Below are positions 7,076 through 15,088 of a stretch of 25,995 bases of DNA, piece after piece. The number at the start of each line of letters is the position of its first letter. Position 1 is the stretch's first letter. The position numbers were made by a program, and so were the translations under genes. This DNA comes from DASUGC01 sp035606665 (lineage in GTDB: Bacteria > Acidobacteriota > Vicinamibacteria > Vicinamibacterales > SCN-69-37). The stretch covers positions 1 to 25,995 of the forward strand of contig DATNEY010000052.1 of NCBI GenBank assembly GCA_035606665.1, given 5' to 3'. The notes beneath the pieces were generated by a model. It was given only the letters and a program-made list of their open reading frames with translations. It had not been told where the DNA came from and did not search any database.

Positions 7076-8052
7076 CCAAGCTCATCATCCAGATCCCGTG
7101 CCTGAACGAGGCGGAGACGCTGCCGGCGACGCTGGCGGATCTGCCGCGTACGCTTCCGGGCATCGACACGATCGAGTACCTGGTCATCGACGACGGCTCG
7201 CGCGACGAGACGGCGGCGGTCGCGCGCGCGCACGGCGTCCACCACGTCGTCAGATTCCGGCGGCAGAAGGGTCTCGCCGCCGCGTTCATGGCCGGCATCG
7301 ACGCCTGCCTCAAGCTCGGCGCCGACGTCATCGTGAACACCGACGCCGACAACCAGTACTCGGGCAAGGACATCATCAAGTTGATCAATCCGCTGCTTGC
7401 CGGCGAGTACGACATCGTCATCGGCGACCGCAACATCCGGGAGATACGTCATTTTTCCTGGCTCAAGCGGCTGCTGCAGCGATTCGGCAGCTGGACGGTC
7501 CGGCAGGTCTCGAGCACCGAAGTCCCTGACACGACGAGCGGCTTCCGCGCCTACACACGCGAAGCGGCGCTCCGGATGACGCTCGTGTCAGATTATTCCT
7601 ACACGCTGGAGTCGATCATCCAGGCCGGCAAGCGGCGGGAGGCGATCGGGCATGTCGAGGTCACGACGAACGAGGTGACGCGCCCGTCGCGGTTATTCGA
7701 CAGCATGGTGGGCTACATCCGCCGCTCGGGCGCGACGATCGTCCGCATCTACACGATGCACGAGCCGCTGAAGGTGTTCACCTACCTCGGTTCGCTCGTC
7801 TTCATCGTCGGGCTGATTGGCGGCGGGCGCTTCATTTATTTCTACTGGATCGGCGAGGCTTACAAGCATCTCGCGTCCCTCGTCGCGTCCGCCGTCTTCA
7901 TGATCCTGGGTTTCCAGGTCGTCCTCATCGGACTCGTCGCGGATGCGATCTCCGGTACCAGGAGACTCATGGAAGACCTGCTGTATCGGGCGCGGTCAGC
8001 GGAACTCGACCGCGGCGCCGCTGCGCGAACAGATGACGGGAGCCCGCGCTGA
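7072..8052 (+). CDS. Membrane-anchored GT2 glycosyltransferase, polyprenyl-phosphate sugar synthase-like
   Basis: 326 residues. The GT-A domain of inverting GT2 enzymes fills the first 225: PCLNEAETL at 9-17, nucleotide-binding DDGS at 40-43, the metal-binding DAD at 91-93, and TSGFRAYTREA at 155-165, a block typical of dolichyl/polyprenyl-phosphate mannose or glucose synthases. Two membrane segments follow at about 235-258 and 266-292. Such enzymes load a sugar onto polyprenyl phosphate on the cytoplasmic face; the lipid-linked sugar then serves GT-C enzymes outside. Three GT-C-like proteins occur later in the window. It overlaps the preceding GT4 gene as ATGA and the following GT2 gene by 1 nt (TGATG). 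The sugar is not predictable. Confidence 0.9.
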   Translation: MTKLIIQIPCLNEAETLPATLADLPRTLPGIDTIEYLVIDDGSRDETAAVARAHGVHHVVRFRRQKGLAAAFMAGIDACLKLGADVIVNTDADNQYSGKDIIKLINPLLAGEYDIVIGDRNIREIRHFSWLKRLLQRFGSWTVRQVSSTEVPDTTSGFRAYTREAALRMTLVSDYSYTLESIIQAGKRREAIGHVEVTTNEVTRPSRLFDSMVGYIRRSGATIVRIYTMHEPLKVFTYLGSLVFIVGLIGGGRFIYFYWIGEAYKHLASLVASAVFMILGFQVVLIGLVADAISGTRRLMEDLLYRARSAELDRGAAARTDDGSPR

Positions 8053-8912
8053 TGGCGGAACCCCAGGCCGTCTCGATCCTGATTCCGGCATTCAACGAAG
8101 CCGGCGCCATCGCGGACGTGATCGCGGAGCTCAACGCGGCGGCGCCGTGGCGCGAGATCATTGTCGTGGACGACGGCTCGACGGATGGAACGGCTGACAG
8201 AGCGGCCGACGCCGGCGCACGCGTCGTGCGCCATCCCTACAACAAGGGAAACGGCGCAGCGGTGAAGTCCGGAATCCGCGCCGCCACGGGCGACTTCATC
8301 CTCATCATCGACGGCGACGGCCAGCACAAGCCGTCCGATGCCCTCGCGCTCACGAGCCAGGCGGGCGAATACGATCTCATCGTCGGCGCGCGGTCGTCCG
8401 GCACGCAGGCAGGATCGACCCGGCGCTTCGGAAATGCCGCGCTCAACAGATTCGCGAGTTTTCTGACGGAGCGCGAGATTCCCGATCTCACCTCGGGATT
8501 CCGGTGCGCGCGGCGCGAGTACCTGCTCGACTTCATCCACCTGCTGCCAAACGGTTTCTCAACGCCGACGACCACGACGATGGCGTTCCTGCGGGCCGGG
8601 TACAACGTCGCGTTTCATCCCGTGGAAGCGAGGCAGCGGATAGGCACGTCGAAGATCCGCTTGAGCAAGGACGGACCGAAGTTCCTGCTCATCATGCTGC
8701 GTGTCATGACGATCTTCAGTCCCTTCCGCGTGTTTCTGCCGATCGCGGCGGTATCCTTCATCGCGGGCGCCGCGTACGGCGCGTACACGCTCGTGACGGA
8801 AATCCACATCGCGCCAGCGTCGGCATTGCTCATCACCCTTTCGGTCGTCATCTTCCTCATCGGACTCGTGTCGGAGCAGATCTCCGCAATGCGCTTCGAT
8901 GGCCGGCGGTAG
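8052..8912 (+). CDS. Second membrane-anchored GT2 glycosyltransferase (DPM1-like)
   Basis: 286 residues with the same plan as its upstream neighbour: PAFNEAGAI at 12-20, DDGST at 40-44, the metal site IDGDGQH at 86-92, LTSGFRCARRE at 146-156, then two membrane segments at about 225-247 and 255-277. DGDGQH followed by TSGFR is characteristic of the dolichyl-phosphate sugar synthase branch of GT2. Two adjacent enzymes of the same type suggest either an old tandem duplication or two different polyprenyl-phosphate sugars. The stretch EARQRIGTSKIR at 192-203 corresponds to the conserved acceptor-side motif of this group. Its ATG shares one base with the preceding stop; its end overlaps the next gene by 14 nt. 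Confidence 0.9.
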   Translation: MAEPQAVSILIPAFNEAGAIADVIAELNAAAPWREIIVVDDGSTDGTADRAADAGARVVRHPYNKGNGAAVKSGIRAATGDFILIIDGDGQHKPSDALALTSQAGEYDLIVGARSSGTQAGSTRRFGNAALNRFASFLTEREIPDLTSGFRCARREYLLDFIHLLPNGFSTPTTTTMAFLRAGYNVAFHPVEARQRIGTSKIRLSKDGPKFLLIMLRVMTIFSPFRVFLPIAAVSFIAGAAYGAYTLVTEIHIAPASALLITLSVVIFLIGLVSEQISAMRFDGRR

Positions 8913-10173
8913 CTTTCCGCGCACGTTCGTACTTGCCGCGGCGGCTGTGGCGCTGCTCGCACGGCTGGCCTTTGGGCTCGGCTACTGGGTCAACGAGGCA
9001 CTGAACCGCGACGAAGTCGAGTACCTCTCGCTGGCGCGAAGTCTTACGGCCGGCGACGGCTACAGGTACGACAAGCACGTGGAGGACGGGCCGGTGCAGC
9101 CCTTCGGGCGCGCACCTGGCTATCCGGTCTTTCTGGCGTTGATCGGCGCAGGCCGCGAATATGTCGAGCGCGTGCCGATGAACGTGAAGGTGGCCCAGTC
9201 CTTCGCCGGTGCCATCGGCGTCGTGCTGATCGCATTCGCCGCGTTCCGCCTGGGGGGCGAGCGATCCGCGAAGGCTGCAGCAGTGCTCGCTGCGGTGCAT
9301 CCCCCACTGATCTGGATCGCTGGTTACGCCTACAGCGAAGCGGTGTTCTGGCCCATCGGTATCGCGCTCGCTTTGCTCACCAGTCGCGCGATTGAGACTG
9401 GTGCGCCGCCGGGCGCGACGATGACGGTGTGGAAGCGCGCGCTGCTGCTGGGAGCCGGCGCCGGCATTGCCATCCTCGTTCGCGCGGCAACCCTGCTCTT
9501 CGTCCCGCTGTGCGGCCTGTATCTCATCTGGAAGCGGCAATGGATCACGCTCGCCGGCCTCGTGCTCGGGCTCGTGCTGGTGCTCACGCCATGGACGATT
9601 CGTAACATCAACTTCTACGGACACTTCGTGCTCGTAGCGTCCGACGGCGGCGTCACGTTCTGGACCGGCAACAACGCCCTCGCGCCGGGCGAAGGCGACA
9701 TGGCTGCGAATCCGCACCTGAAGATCGCGAATCAGAAACTGCGTGACCAGCATCCACACCTGACCGAAGAGCAGATGGAGCCGATCTACTACCAGGAGTC
9801 CCTCGGCTGGATTCGATCGCACCCGGGCGACTTCGCGTGGCTCATGGCGAAGAAGGTGTTCTACCTCATCGTCCCCATCGGGCCGTCGTACCAGGTGCAC
9901 TCGGCGCGGTACTACTGGGCGAGCGTCCTGTCGCTTGCTGTTCTCGTACCGCTCGCTGCCGTCGGCGGGTGGCGGCTGGGCTCCGAGCGCGGACGGCTCG
10001 TGGGAATGTGGCTTCTGGCCGCCGCGGCGATCGCGACGTGCCTCGTCTTCTTTCCACAGGAACGCTTCCGCATTCCGGTGATCGATCCGGCGTTGATTCT
10101 CCTGGCGAGTGGTCTCTGGGCTACGAGGACGTGGAACGACGCGCAGGGCGGGGTGAACCGGAGGGCGGCGTGA
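8899..10173 (+). CDS. GT-C (ArnT/PMT, GT39/GT83-like) integral membrane glycosyltransferase
   Basis: 424-residue polytopic protein with about ten hydrophobic segments. After the first membrane helix comes an acidic pair in a loop (NRDEVEYLSLARSL, D38/E39), and at about 70-76 GRAPGYP, matching the R-x-PGYP motif of ArnT-like enzymes. These features define GT-C enzymes that use a polyprenyl-phosphate sugar donor on the outer face of the membrane. The two preceding GT2 genes could supply that donor. A soluble loop of about 60 residues (about 250-310, WTGNNALAPGEGDM onwards) lies between membrane segments. It overlaps the upstream GT2 gene by 14 nt and the downstream GT4 gene as GTGA. Substrate unknown. 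Confidence 0.82.
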   Translation: MAGGSFPRTFVLAAAAVALLARLAFGLGYWVNEALNRDEVEYLSLARSLTAGDGYRYDKHVEDGPVQPFGRAPGYPVFLALIGAGREYVERVPMNVKVAQSFAGAIGVVLIAFAAFRLGGERSAKAAAVLAAVHPPLIWIAGYAYSEAVFWPIGIALALLTSRAIETGAPPGATMTVWKRALLLGAGAGIAILVRAATLLFVPLCGLYLIWKRQWITLAGLVLGLVLVLTPWTIRNINFYGHFVLVASDGGVTFWTGNNALAPGEGDMAANPHLKIANQKLRDQHPHLTEEQMEPIYYQESLGWIRSHPGDFAWLMAKKVFYLIVPIGPSYQVHSARYYWASVLSLAVLVPLAAVGGWRLGSERGRLVGMWLLAAAAIATCLVFFPQERFRIPVIDPALILLASGLWATRTWNDAQGGVNRRAA

Positions 10174-11408
10174 CGCCGGTCGGACGCCAGATCGTCGTGA
10201 TGATCACGACGTCATATCCGCGATTTCCTGGCGACGGCATAGGCAGTTTCATCGCGCCCATCGCCAAAGGCGTGGCTGCGCGCGGTCACGCGGTGCATCT
10301 CGTCGCCCCGGCGCATCCAGAGATCCGCCTTCCTGACCAGGAGGACGGCGTCCAATTCCACTTCTACAAGTACGCACCCGGCAATCCGAAGTCGTGGGGC
10401 TATGCCAGCGGCCTCAAGGCCGATACGGCCCTCCGCGCATCGGCCTGGGCCGCGGCGCCGCTCGGTGTCCTCGCGGGTATACGTGCGGCGAGGCGCGTGG
10501 CGGCCGATTTCGGCGCCACCGTCCTCCACGCACATTGGGTGATTCCGAATGGCGTCATCGCGGCCGCCGCGGCACGCTCTCTGCCCATCGTCACCAGCCT
10601 CCATGGATCTGACGTCTTCGTCGCGGAGCGAAGCGGTCTTGCGAGGCGAGGCGCGAAATACGCTTTCGACCGATCGGGCTGGGTCACGGCCTGCAGCGAC
10701 GACCTGCGCGAACGGGCGATCAGACTTGGCGCCAACAAGGACCGGATCGACACCGTTCCGTATGGCGTCGACACGTTCCGGTTTGCGCCGGGTGCCGTCG
10801 TCCGTGCCGCCGTGCGACACGAGCTCGGCATCGGTGACGCGCCGTTCGTATTTGCGGCGGGGCGACTCGTCAGCAAGAAGGGCTTCGAGTACCTCATTGA
10901 TGCCGTGGCCGCGCTCGGCGATCTTCCGACCCTGCAGGTCGCCATCGCCGGCGCGGGCGATCTTCACGACGCACTTGCCGGCCGCGCCGCGTCCTTTGGC
11001 GGACGCATCCGTCTGCTCGGAAACAAGTCTCAGGACGAGATCTCCCGCCTCTGCGCGGCCGCGGACGTCATCGTTGTCCCTTCCATCCGAGACGACGCGG
11101 GCAACGTCGACGGCCTGCCGAACTTCGCACTGGAGGCGCTCGCGTCAGCGACGCCGGTTATCGCCAGCCGCGCAGGCGGTTTGCCGCAGGTCATCGACGA
11201 CACGGTCAGTGGAAGGCTCGTGCCCGAGCGCGACGCCGCGGCGATCGCGGGGGCGATCCGCGAGCTGCTGCGCCAGCCCGATGTCGCGGCCCGAATCGGA
11301 CAGGCAGCGCGTGCCCACGTCAGCGAGCAGTTCGGCTGGGGCCGTACGGCAGAAGGCTTGGAGCGTGCATACGAGCACGCTAGCCAGAGTCCACTGAAAC
11401 TGAAGTAG
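10170..11408 (+). CDS. GT4-family glycosyltransferase
   Basis: 412-residue GT-B enzyme. N-terminal acceptor half: TTSYPRFPGDGIGSFI near residues 14-29, HAHWVIPNG, and TSLHGSDVF, which is common in WcaC/WbaZ-like transferases for exopolysaccharide or O-antigen. C-terminal donor half: VPYGVDTFRF, AAGRLVSKKGFEYLIDA, and the sugar-binding run GLPNFALEALASATPVI, where the usual EGFG-type loop reads VDGLPN. The frame is open far upstream, but the GTG at 10170 is chosen because it overlaps the preceding stop as GTGA, has GGAGG five bases ahead and gives a normal N-terminus. It is the last gene of the first coupled run; 52 nt follow before the aminotransferase. Confidence 0.9.
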   Translation: MTPVGRQIVVMITTSYPRFPGDGIGSFIAPIAKGVAARGHAVHLVAPAHPEIRLPDQEDGVQFHFYKYAPGNPKSWGYASGLKADTALRASAWAAAPLGVLAGIRAARRVAADFGATVLHAHWVIPNGVIAAAAARSLPIVTSLHGSDVFVAERSGLARRGAKYAFDRSGWVTACSDDLRERAIRLGANKDRIDTVPYGVDTFRFAPGAVVRAAVRHELGIGDAPFVFAAGRLVSKKGFEYLIDAVAALGDLPTLQVAIAGAGDLHDALAGRAASFGGRIRLLGNKSQDEISRLCAAADVIVVPSIRDDAGNVDGLPNFALEALASATPVIASRAGGLPQVIDDTVSGRLVPERDAAAIAGAIRELLRQPDVAARIGQAARAHVSEQFGWGRTAEGLERAYEHASQSPLKLK

Positions 11409-11460
11409 CAGCCTGGACAGCGCCCTCAGGCCCCGCGAAGCATGTAAACTCCTTACCCGC

Positions 11461-12552
11461 ATGAGTTTGCGAGTGCCGTTCATGTCTCTGGTCCCAGGAG
11501 ACGATGCCGCCGCCGTTCGACAAGCCATCGATCGCGTCGTTGCCAGCGGCTGGTTCATCCTGGGCCCCGAAGTCGACGCCTTCGAAGCGGAGTTCGCGTC
11601 GGCGTCCGGCGCGGCGCACGCAGTCAGCGTCGGCACCGGCACGGATGCGATCGCGCTCGCGCTTCGAGCGATGGGCGTCGGACCAGGGGACGAGGTCATC
11701 ACGTCGCCGCTCTCGGCGGTCTTCTCAGCGCTCGGGATCATGATGGCCGGCGCGACGCCGGTGTTCGCTGATATCGACCCGGATCGTTTGACGATGGATC
11801 CGGCGGCGACTGGAGCAGCGGTCACATCGCGCACCGCGGCGCTGATGCCCGTGCACCTCTACGGCCAGCCTGCCGACATGCCCGCGATGATGGCGATCGC
11901 TCGCCGGCACAACCTCGCGGTGCTCGAGGATGCCTGCCAGGCGCACCTCGCCACGTGTAACGGACAGCCGGTCGGGACGTTCGGCATCGCCGGCGCGTTC
12001 AGCTTCTACCCCACCAAGAATCTCGGCGCCCTCGGTGACGGCGGCGCCGTGACAACGAGCGACGGCGCGCTCGCGGAGAAGTTGAAGCGGCTGCGGAACG
12101 GCGGCCAGACGAGCAAGTACGTGCACGCGGAGTTCGGGGTGAACAGCCGCCTCGACGAAATGCAGGCAGCAATCCTGCGCGCGCGTCTGCAACTCCTGCC
12201 GGCATGGACCGCCAGGCGGCGCGAGCGCGCCGCCGCGTACCGTCCAATGCTGAGGGGCGCGCGCATCACCGTACCGCCGGAGCGCGACTCGGGCCACGTC
12301 TACCACCTGTTCCCCGTTCTGACCGAGCGGCGTGATGCGTTCCAGGCGCACCTCGCTGCGGAAGGCGTGGGCACGCTCGTCCACTATCCTTTTGCGATCA
12401 CCACGCAGGCAGCGGTGGCATCAGCGAAGCCCGCGCAGTGCCCCGTCGCTGAACGCATCGCCTCTGAGGTCGTCTCGCTGCCACTTCATCCCGCGCTCAC
12501 GAGTGCCGAGCTCGAGTTCGTCTCGGCGGCGGTCCAGCGCTGGCGTCCATGA
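11461..12552 (+). CDS. DegT/DnrJ/EryC1-type PLP-dependent sugar aminotransferase
   Basis: 363 residues, fold type I aminotransferase that makes amino-sugar nucleotides from keto-sugar nucleotides using glutamate or glutamine. Seen: GTGTDA at 58-63 (PLP phosphate site), VLEDACQAH at 154-162 with the ring-binding aspartate D157, the Schiff-base lysine K186 in SFYPTKNLGALGDGG, and the C-terminal SLPLHP. Length and motifs match the ArnB/WecE/DesI group. It implies that the glycan carries an amino sugar. The keto-sugar source could be the epimerase/dehydratase family protein at 18256, though it could equally be encoded elsewhere. No Shine-Dalgarno is seen before the ATG. Its stop overlaps the next gene as ATGA. 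Confidence 0.92.
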   Translation: MSLRVPFMSLVPGDDAAAVRQAIDRVVASGWFILGPEVDAFEAEFASASGAAHAVSVGTGTDAIALALRAMGVGPGDEVITSPLSAVFSALGIMMAGATPVFADIDPDRLTMDPAATGAAVTSRTAALMPVHLYGQPADMPAMMAIARRHNLAVLEDACQAHLATCNGQPVGTFGIAGAFSFYPTKNLGALGDGGAVTTSDGALAEKLKRLRNGGQTSKYVHAEFGVNSRLDEMQAAILRARLQLLPAWTARRRERAAAYRPMLRGARITVPPERDSGHVYHLFPVLTERRDAFQAHLAAEGVGTLVHYPFAITTQAAVASAKPAQCPVAERIASEVVSLPLHPALTSAELEFVSAAVQRWRP

Positions 12553-15050
12553 CGGATTTGCTCGCGCTGAACGCCCTCGTCGCCATCCTCTTATTCATTG
12601 TGATCGCCGTGCTGCCGGGGGCGGCGTTCTTCCGCATGCCGATCTTGCGGCGGGACCTGCGCGCCGCGCTGCCCTCCGAAGAGCGCTGGTTCTGGCAGAT
12701 TGTCACGAGCCTCGTCTGGTCGGTCGGTGTCGCGCTCGCGCTCGGCGCCCTGTCGGCGTACGCGATCGTTCGCGTCGCCGGCATCAACCTCTGGCTCGGC
12801 GTGTTTGTTCTGATCGCGTTTCGCGGGCGCCTCCGGATGGCCGCCGAATCACGGGGCCTCACGGCGGCTGTGATTCTGCCGCTCATCCTGGCGGGGTTCG
12901 CGCTCTGGCGATTCCTTCCTGCCGACGAGTACATCCTCGGCGGCAAGGATCCGGGTGTCTACGTCAACGAGGGCATCAGCCTCGCTCGCACCGGAACGAT
13001 CTTCAGGCGCGACGCGATCGTCGCTGACGTGCCGGCCGACCAGAAGGAACTGTTCTTTCACGACTACCCGCCGACGGAGTACTACGGACTGCGGTTCATG
13101 GGCGTGTTCCTGAACGATCCGGCGACAGGCGAGGTCATTCCAGGTTTCCCGCATCTCCTGCCCGCGTCGATTGCGCTCGGGTACGGCGTCGGCGGGCTGT
13201 ATGGCGCCACATCGACGACCGTGTTCTGGGCGGTGTTGGGACTTCTCGCGGTCTACTTCTTCGGCGCGCGGCTCGCCGGCCGCGCCCCGGCGTTTGCGGC
13301 CACGCTGCTGCTGGCGCTCAACGTCATCGAAGCGTGGTACGGCAGATTCCCGAACGCTGAAGTCGTGATGCAGACGTTCGTTTTCGCGGGGCTGCTCGCC
13401 TTCTCCTACGCGGTCACCGATAACAATCGTTACTTCAGTTGGGTGGCGGGGGCACTCGGCGCGGCGCTCATCTTCCTGCGGTTCGACGCGTATCTCGCCA
13501 TCGCGGCGATCGCGGGCGCGGCCGCACTCGTCTGGATCGTCGAACGCAAGTCGGCGGGCTGGCCGGCTGGACTGCTGATCGCAGCGGCAACGGCTTTGGC
13601 GTGGTGGTACTACGGCGGTCCGATGCGCGCGTATTTCTGGCAGTACCGCGAGAACCTGCCGGCCGTGGGAGCGGGCCTGGCCCTGTTCGGCGGGGCGCTC
13701 GCGGTGGTACTGGCGCTTGGCGCGATGCGCGGCACAGTCGCAACACCGTTGCGGCACACCGTGCCCGCAATTCTGATCGTGACGGTGATTGGCCTCGCGA
13801 TCTACGCGCTGTTCTTCAGACAGCCGGCCGGGCGTCTTGCGGCATGGGACGCCTACGCACTCCGGCGCTTTCGCGACGCCTATGTCTTCTGGCCGGCGCT
13901 CATCGCGGGCCTCGTGGGCTTTGCGATGCTGGCCTGGAAGCGCTTCTGGAAGGAGCCGGCGTTCTTTCTACTCATGGCGGCCTTCGTCGTCTTTTTCTTC
14001 TATAAGCTTCGAATCCAGACCGAGCACTTCTGGATCGCGCGCAGATTCCTGCCCGTCATCCTCCCGGGACTCTTGCTCCTCGCGTCCGCCGGCGCCTTCG
14101 GTGTGTTCGACAACAAGAGAGGGCGGCCGGTATGGCGCGCGGCCGCCGCGACGATCTTCCTCGGCTTCATCGGCTGGCAGTACGCCGTCGCGGCGGCACC
14201 AGTCGCTGCGCACGTCGAGTACCGCGGCGCGATTCACCAGTTACAGAAGCTCGCCGACCGCGTCGGAGATCGCGACCTCGTGATCTTCGAAAACCGCGAG
14301 TCGGGTGGAGACGTGCACGTGCTCGCGCTCCCGCTCGCCTACGCGTTCGGCAAGAACGTGCTGCTCCTCGACAGCTGGCAGCCGAACCGGCGCAAGATGG
14401 AGGAATTCCTGAAGGGCGCGGCGACCCGGTATGACCGCGTGCTCTTCGTCGCCAACGCCGGCACCGACCTGCTCTCGAGTTCGATCGTCGGCACGCCGAT
14501 CGTGTTCACGCCCGTCTCGCTGCCGGAGTACGCGACCAGCGGGTGGGACGAATACCCGGCCGGCCCGCGACAGAAGGATCTCGGCTACTGCCTCTATCAA
14601 CTCTCGATTGGTCAGCAGGAACGCCGGGGCCTTACGCTCGACGTCGGCGGCCTCGACGATCTCCACGTTCGAAGCATGTTCGCGCGCGAGACGACGGAAG
14701 GCCGCAGTGTCAGATGGACCAAGCGGATGTCATTGGTGGCGGTGACCGGCCTCGCAGGCACGGAGACCACGTTGACGATGGTGATGCACAACGGCGGGCG
14801 GCCGGCCAAGGCGCCCGCGGCGGCCGTGGAGGTGTTCTTCAACAACGTGTCGCTCGGAACCATCGCGGTTGGCGACGGTTTCCGGGAGTACCGCGTGACG
14901 TTGCCGCCGGATCTCGTTCGAGCGGCGGCGGCGAACCCCGATCCCGCCGAATTGCGCCTGATGTCTACGACATGGAAGCCGATCGACTATCTGGGCGGCA
15001 CCGATAACCGTGACCTCGGCGTGATGATCGATCGCATCGAAATACACTGA
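12549..15050 (+). CDS. Large GT-C-like membrane protein with C-terminal extracytoplasmic domain
   Basis: 833 residues. The first 560 or so contain more than ten hydrophobic segments; the first large loop has GGKDPGVYVNEG at 131-142, with an acidic residue before PG in the position where GT-C enzymes carry their catalytic or metal-binding carboxylate, followed by SLARTGTI. After the membrane region comes a soluble part of about 270 residues. It starts with an alpha/beta stretch (LADRVGDRDLVIFENRES) and ends in a beta-rich segment of about 100 residues (SLVAVTGLAGTETTLTMVMHNG) that looks like a beta-sandwich. Likely a GT-C glycosyltransferase acting on the outer face; the C-terminal domain may bind glycan. 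The exact family is not recognised. It overlaps the aminotransferase gene by 4 nt. Confidence 0.7.
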   Translation: MTDLLALNALVAILLFIVIAVLPGAAFFRMPILRRDLRAALPSEERWFWQIVTSLVWSVGVALALGALSAYAIVRVAGINLWLGVFVLIAFRGRLRMAAESRGLTAAVILPLILAGFALWRFLPADEYILGGKDPGVYVNEGISLARTGTIFRRDAIVADVPADQKELFFHDYPPTEYYGLRFMGVFLNDPATGEVIPGFPHLLPASIALGYGVGGLYGATSTTVFWAVLGLLAVYFFGARLAGRAPAFAATLLLALNVIEAWYGRFPNAEVVMQTFVFAGLLAFSYAVTDNNRYFSWVAGALGAALIFLRFDAYLAIAAIAGAAALVWIVERKSAGWPAGLLIAAATALAWWYYGGPMRAYFWQYRENLPAVGAGLALFGGALAVVLALGAMRGTVATPLRHTVPAILIVTVIGLAIYALFFRQPAGRLAAWDAYALRRFRDAYVFWPALIAGLVGFAMLAWKRFWKEPAFFLLMAAFVVFFFYKLRIQTEHFWIARRFLPVILPGLLLLASAGAFGVFDNKRGRPVWRAAAATIFLGFIGWQYAVAAAPVAAHVEYRGAIHQLQKLADRVGDRDLVIFENRESGGDVHVLALPLAYAFGKNVLLLDSWQPNRRKMEEFLKGAATRYDRVLFVANAGTDLLSSSIVGTPIVFTPVSLPEYATSGWDEYPAGPRQKDLGYCLYQLSIGQQERRGLTLDVGGLDDLHVRSMFARETTEGRSVRWTKRMSLVAVTGLAGTETTLTMVMHNGGRPAKAPAAAVEVFFNNVSLGTIAVGDGFREYRVTLPPDLVRAAAANPDPAELRLMSTTWKPIDYLGGTDNRDLGVMIDRIEIH

Positions 15051-15057
15051 TACCTGC

Positions 15058-15077
15058 GCCGGGCCTGAAGGCCCGGC
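15058..15077. repeat. GC-rich hairpin after the GT-C gene (REP- or terminator-like)
   Basis: GCCGGGCC (15058-15065), loop TGAA, GGCCCGGC (15070-15077): a perfect 8-bp stem seven bases after the GT-C stop and 11 bases before the next ATG. No T-run follows, so it is not a classical intrinsic terminator. It could slow polymerase, protect the upstream mRNA end, or be a REP-like palindromic unit. Confidence 0.5.
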
Positions 15078-15088
15078 CAACTCACACG

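Noticed and set aside
9837..10169. Upstream extension of the second GT4 frame
   Set aside because: It overlaps the GT-C gene by over 300 nt and reads as low-complexity Arg/Ala/His-rich sequence; the GTG at 10170 has a ribosome site and a GTGA junction.
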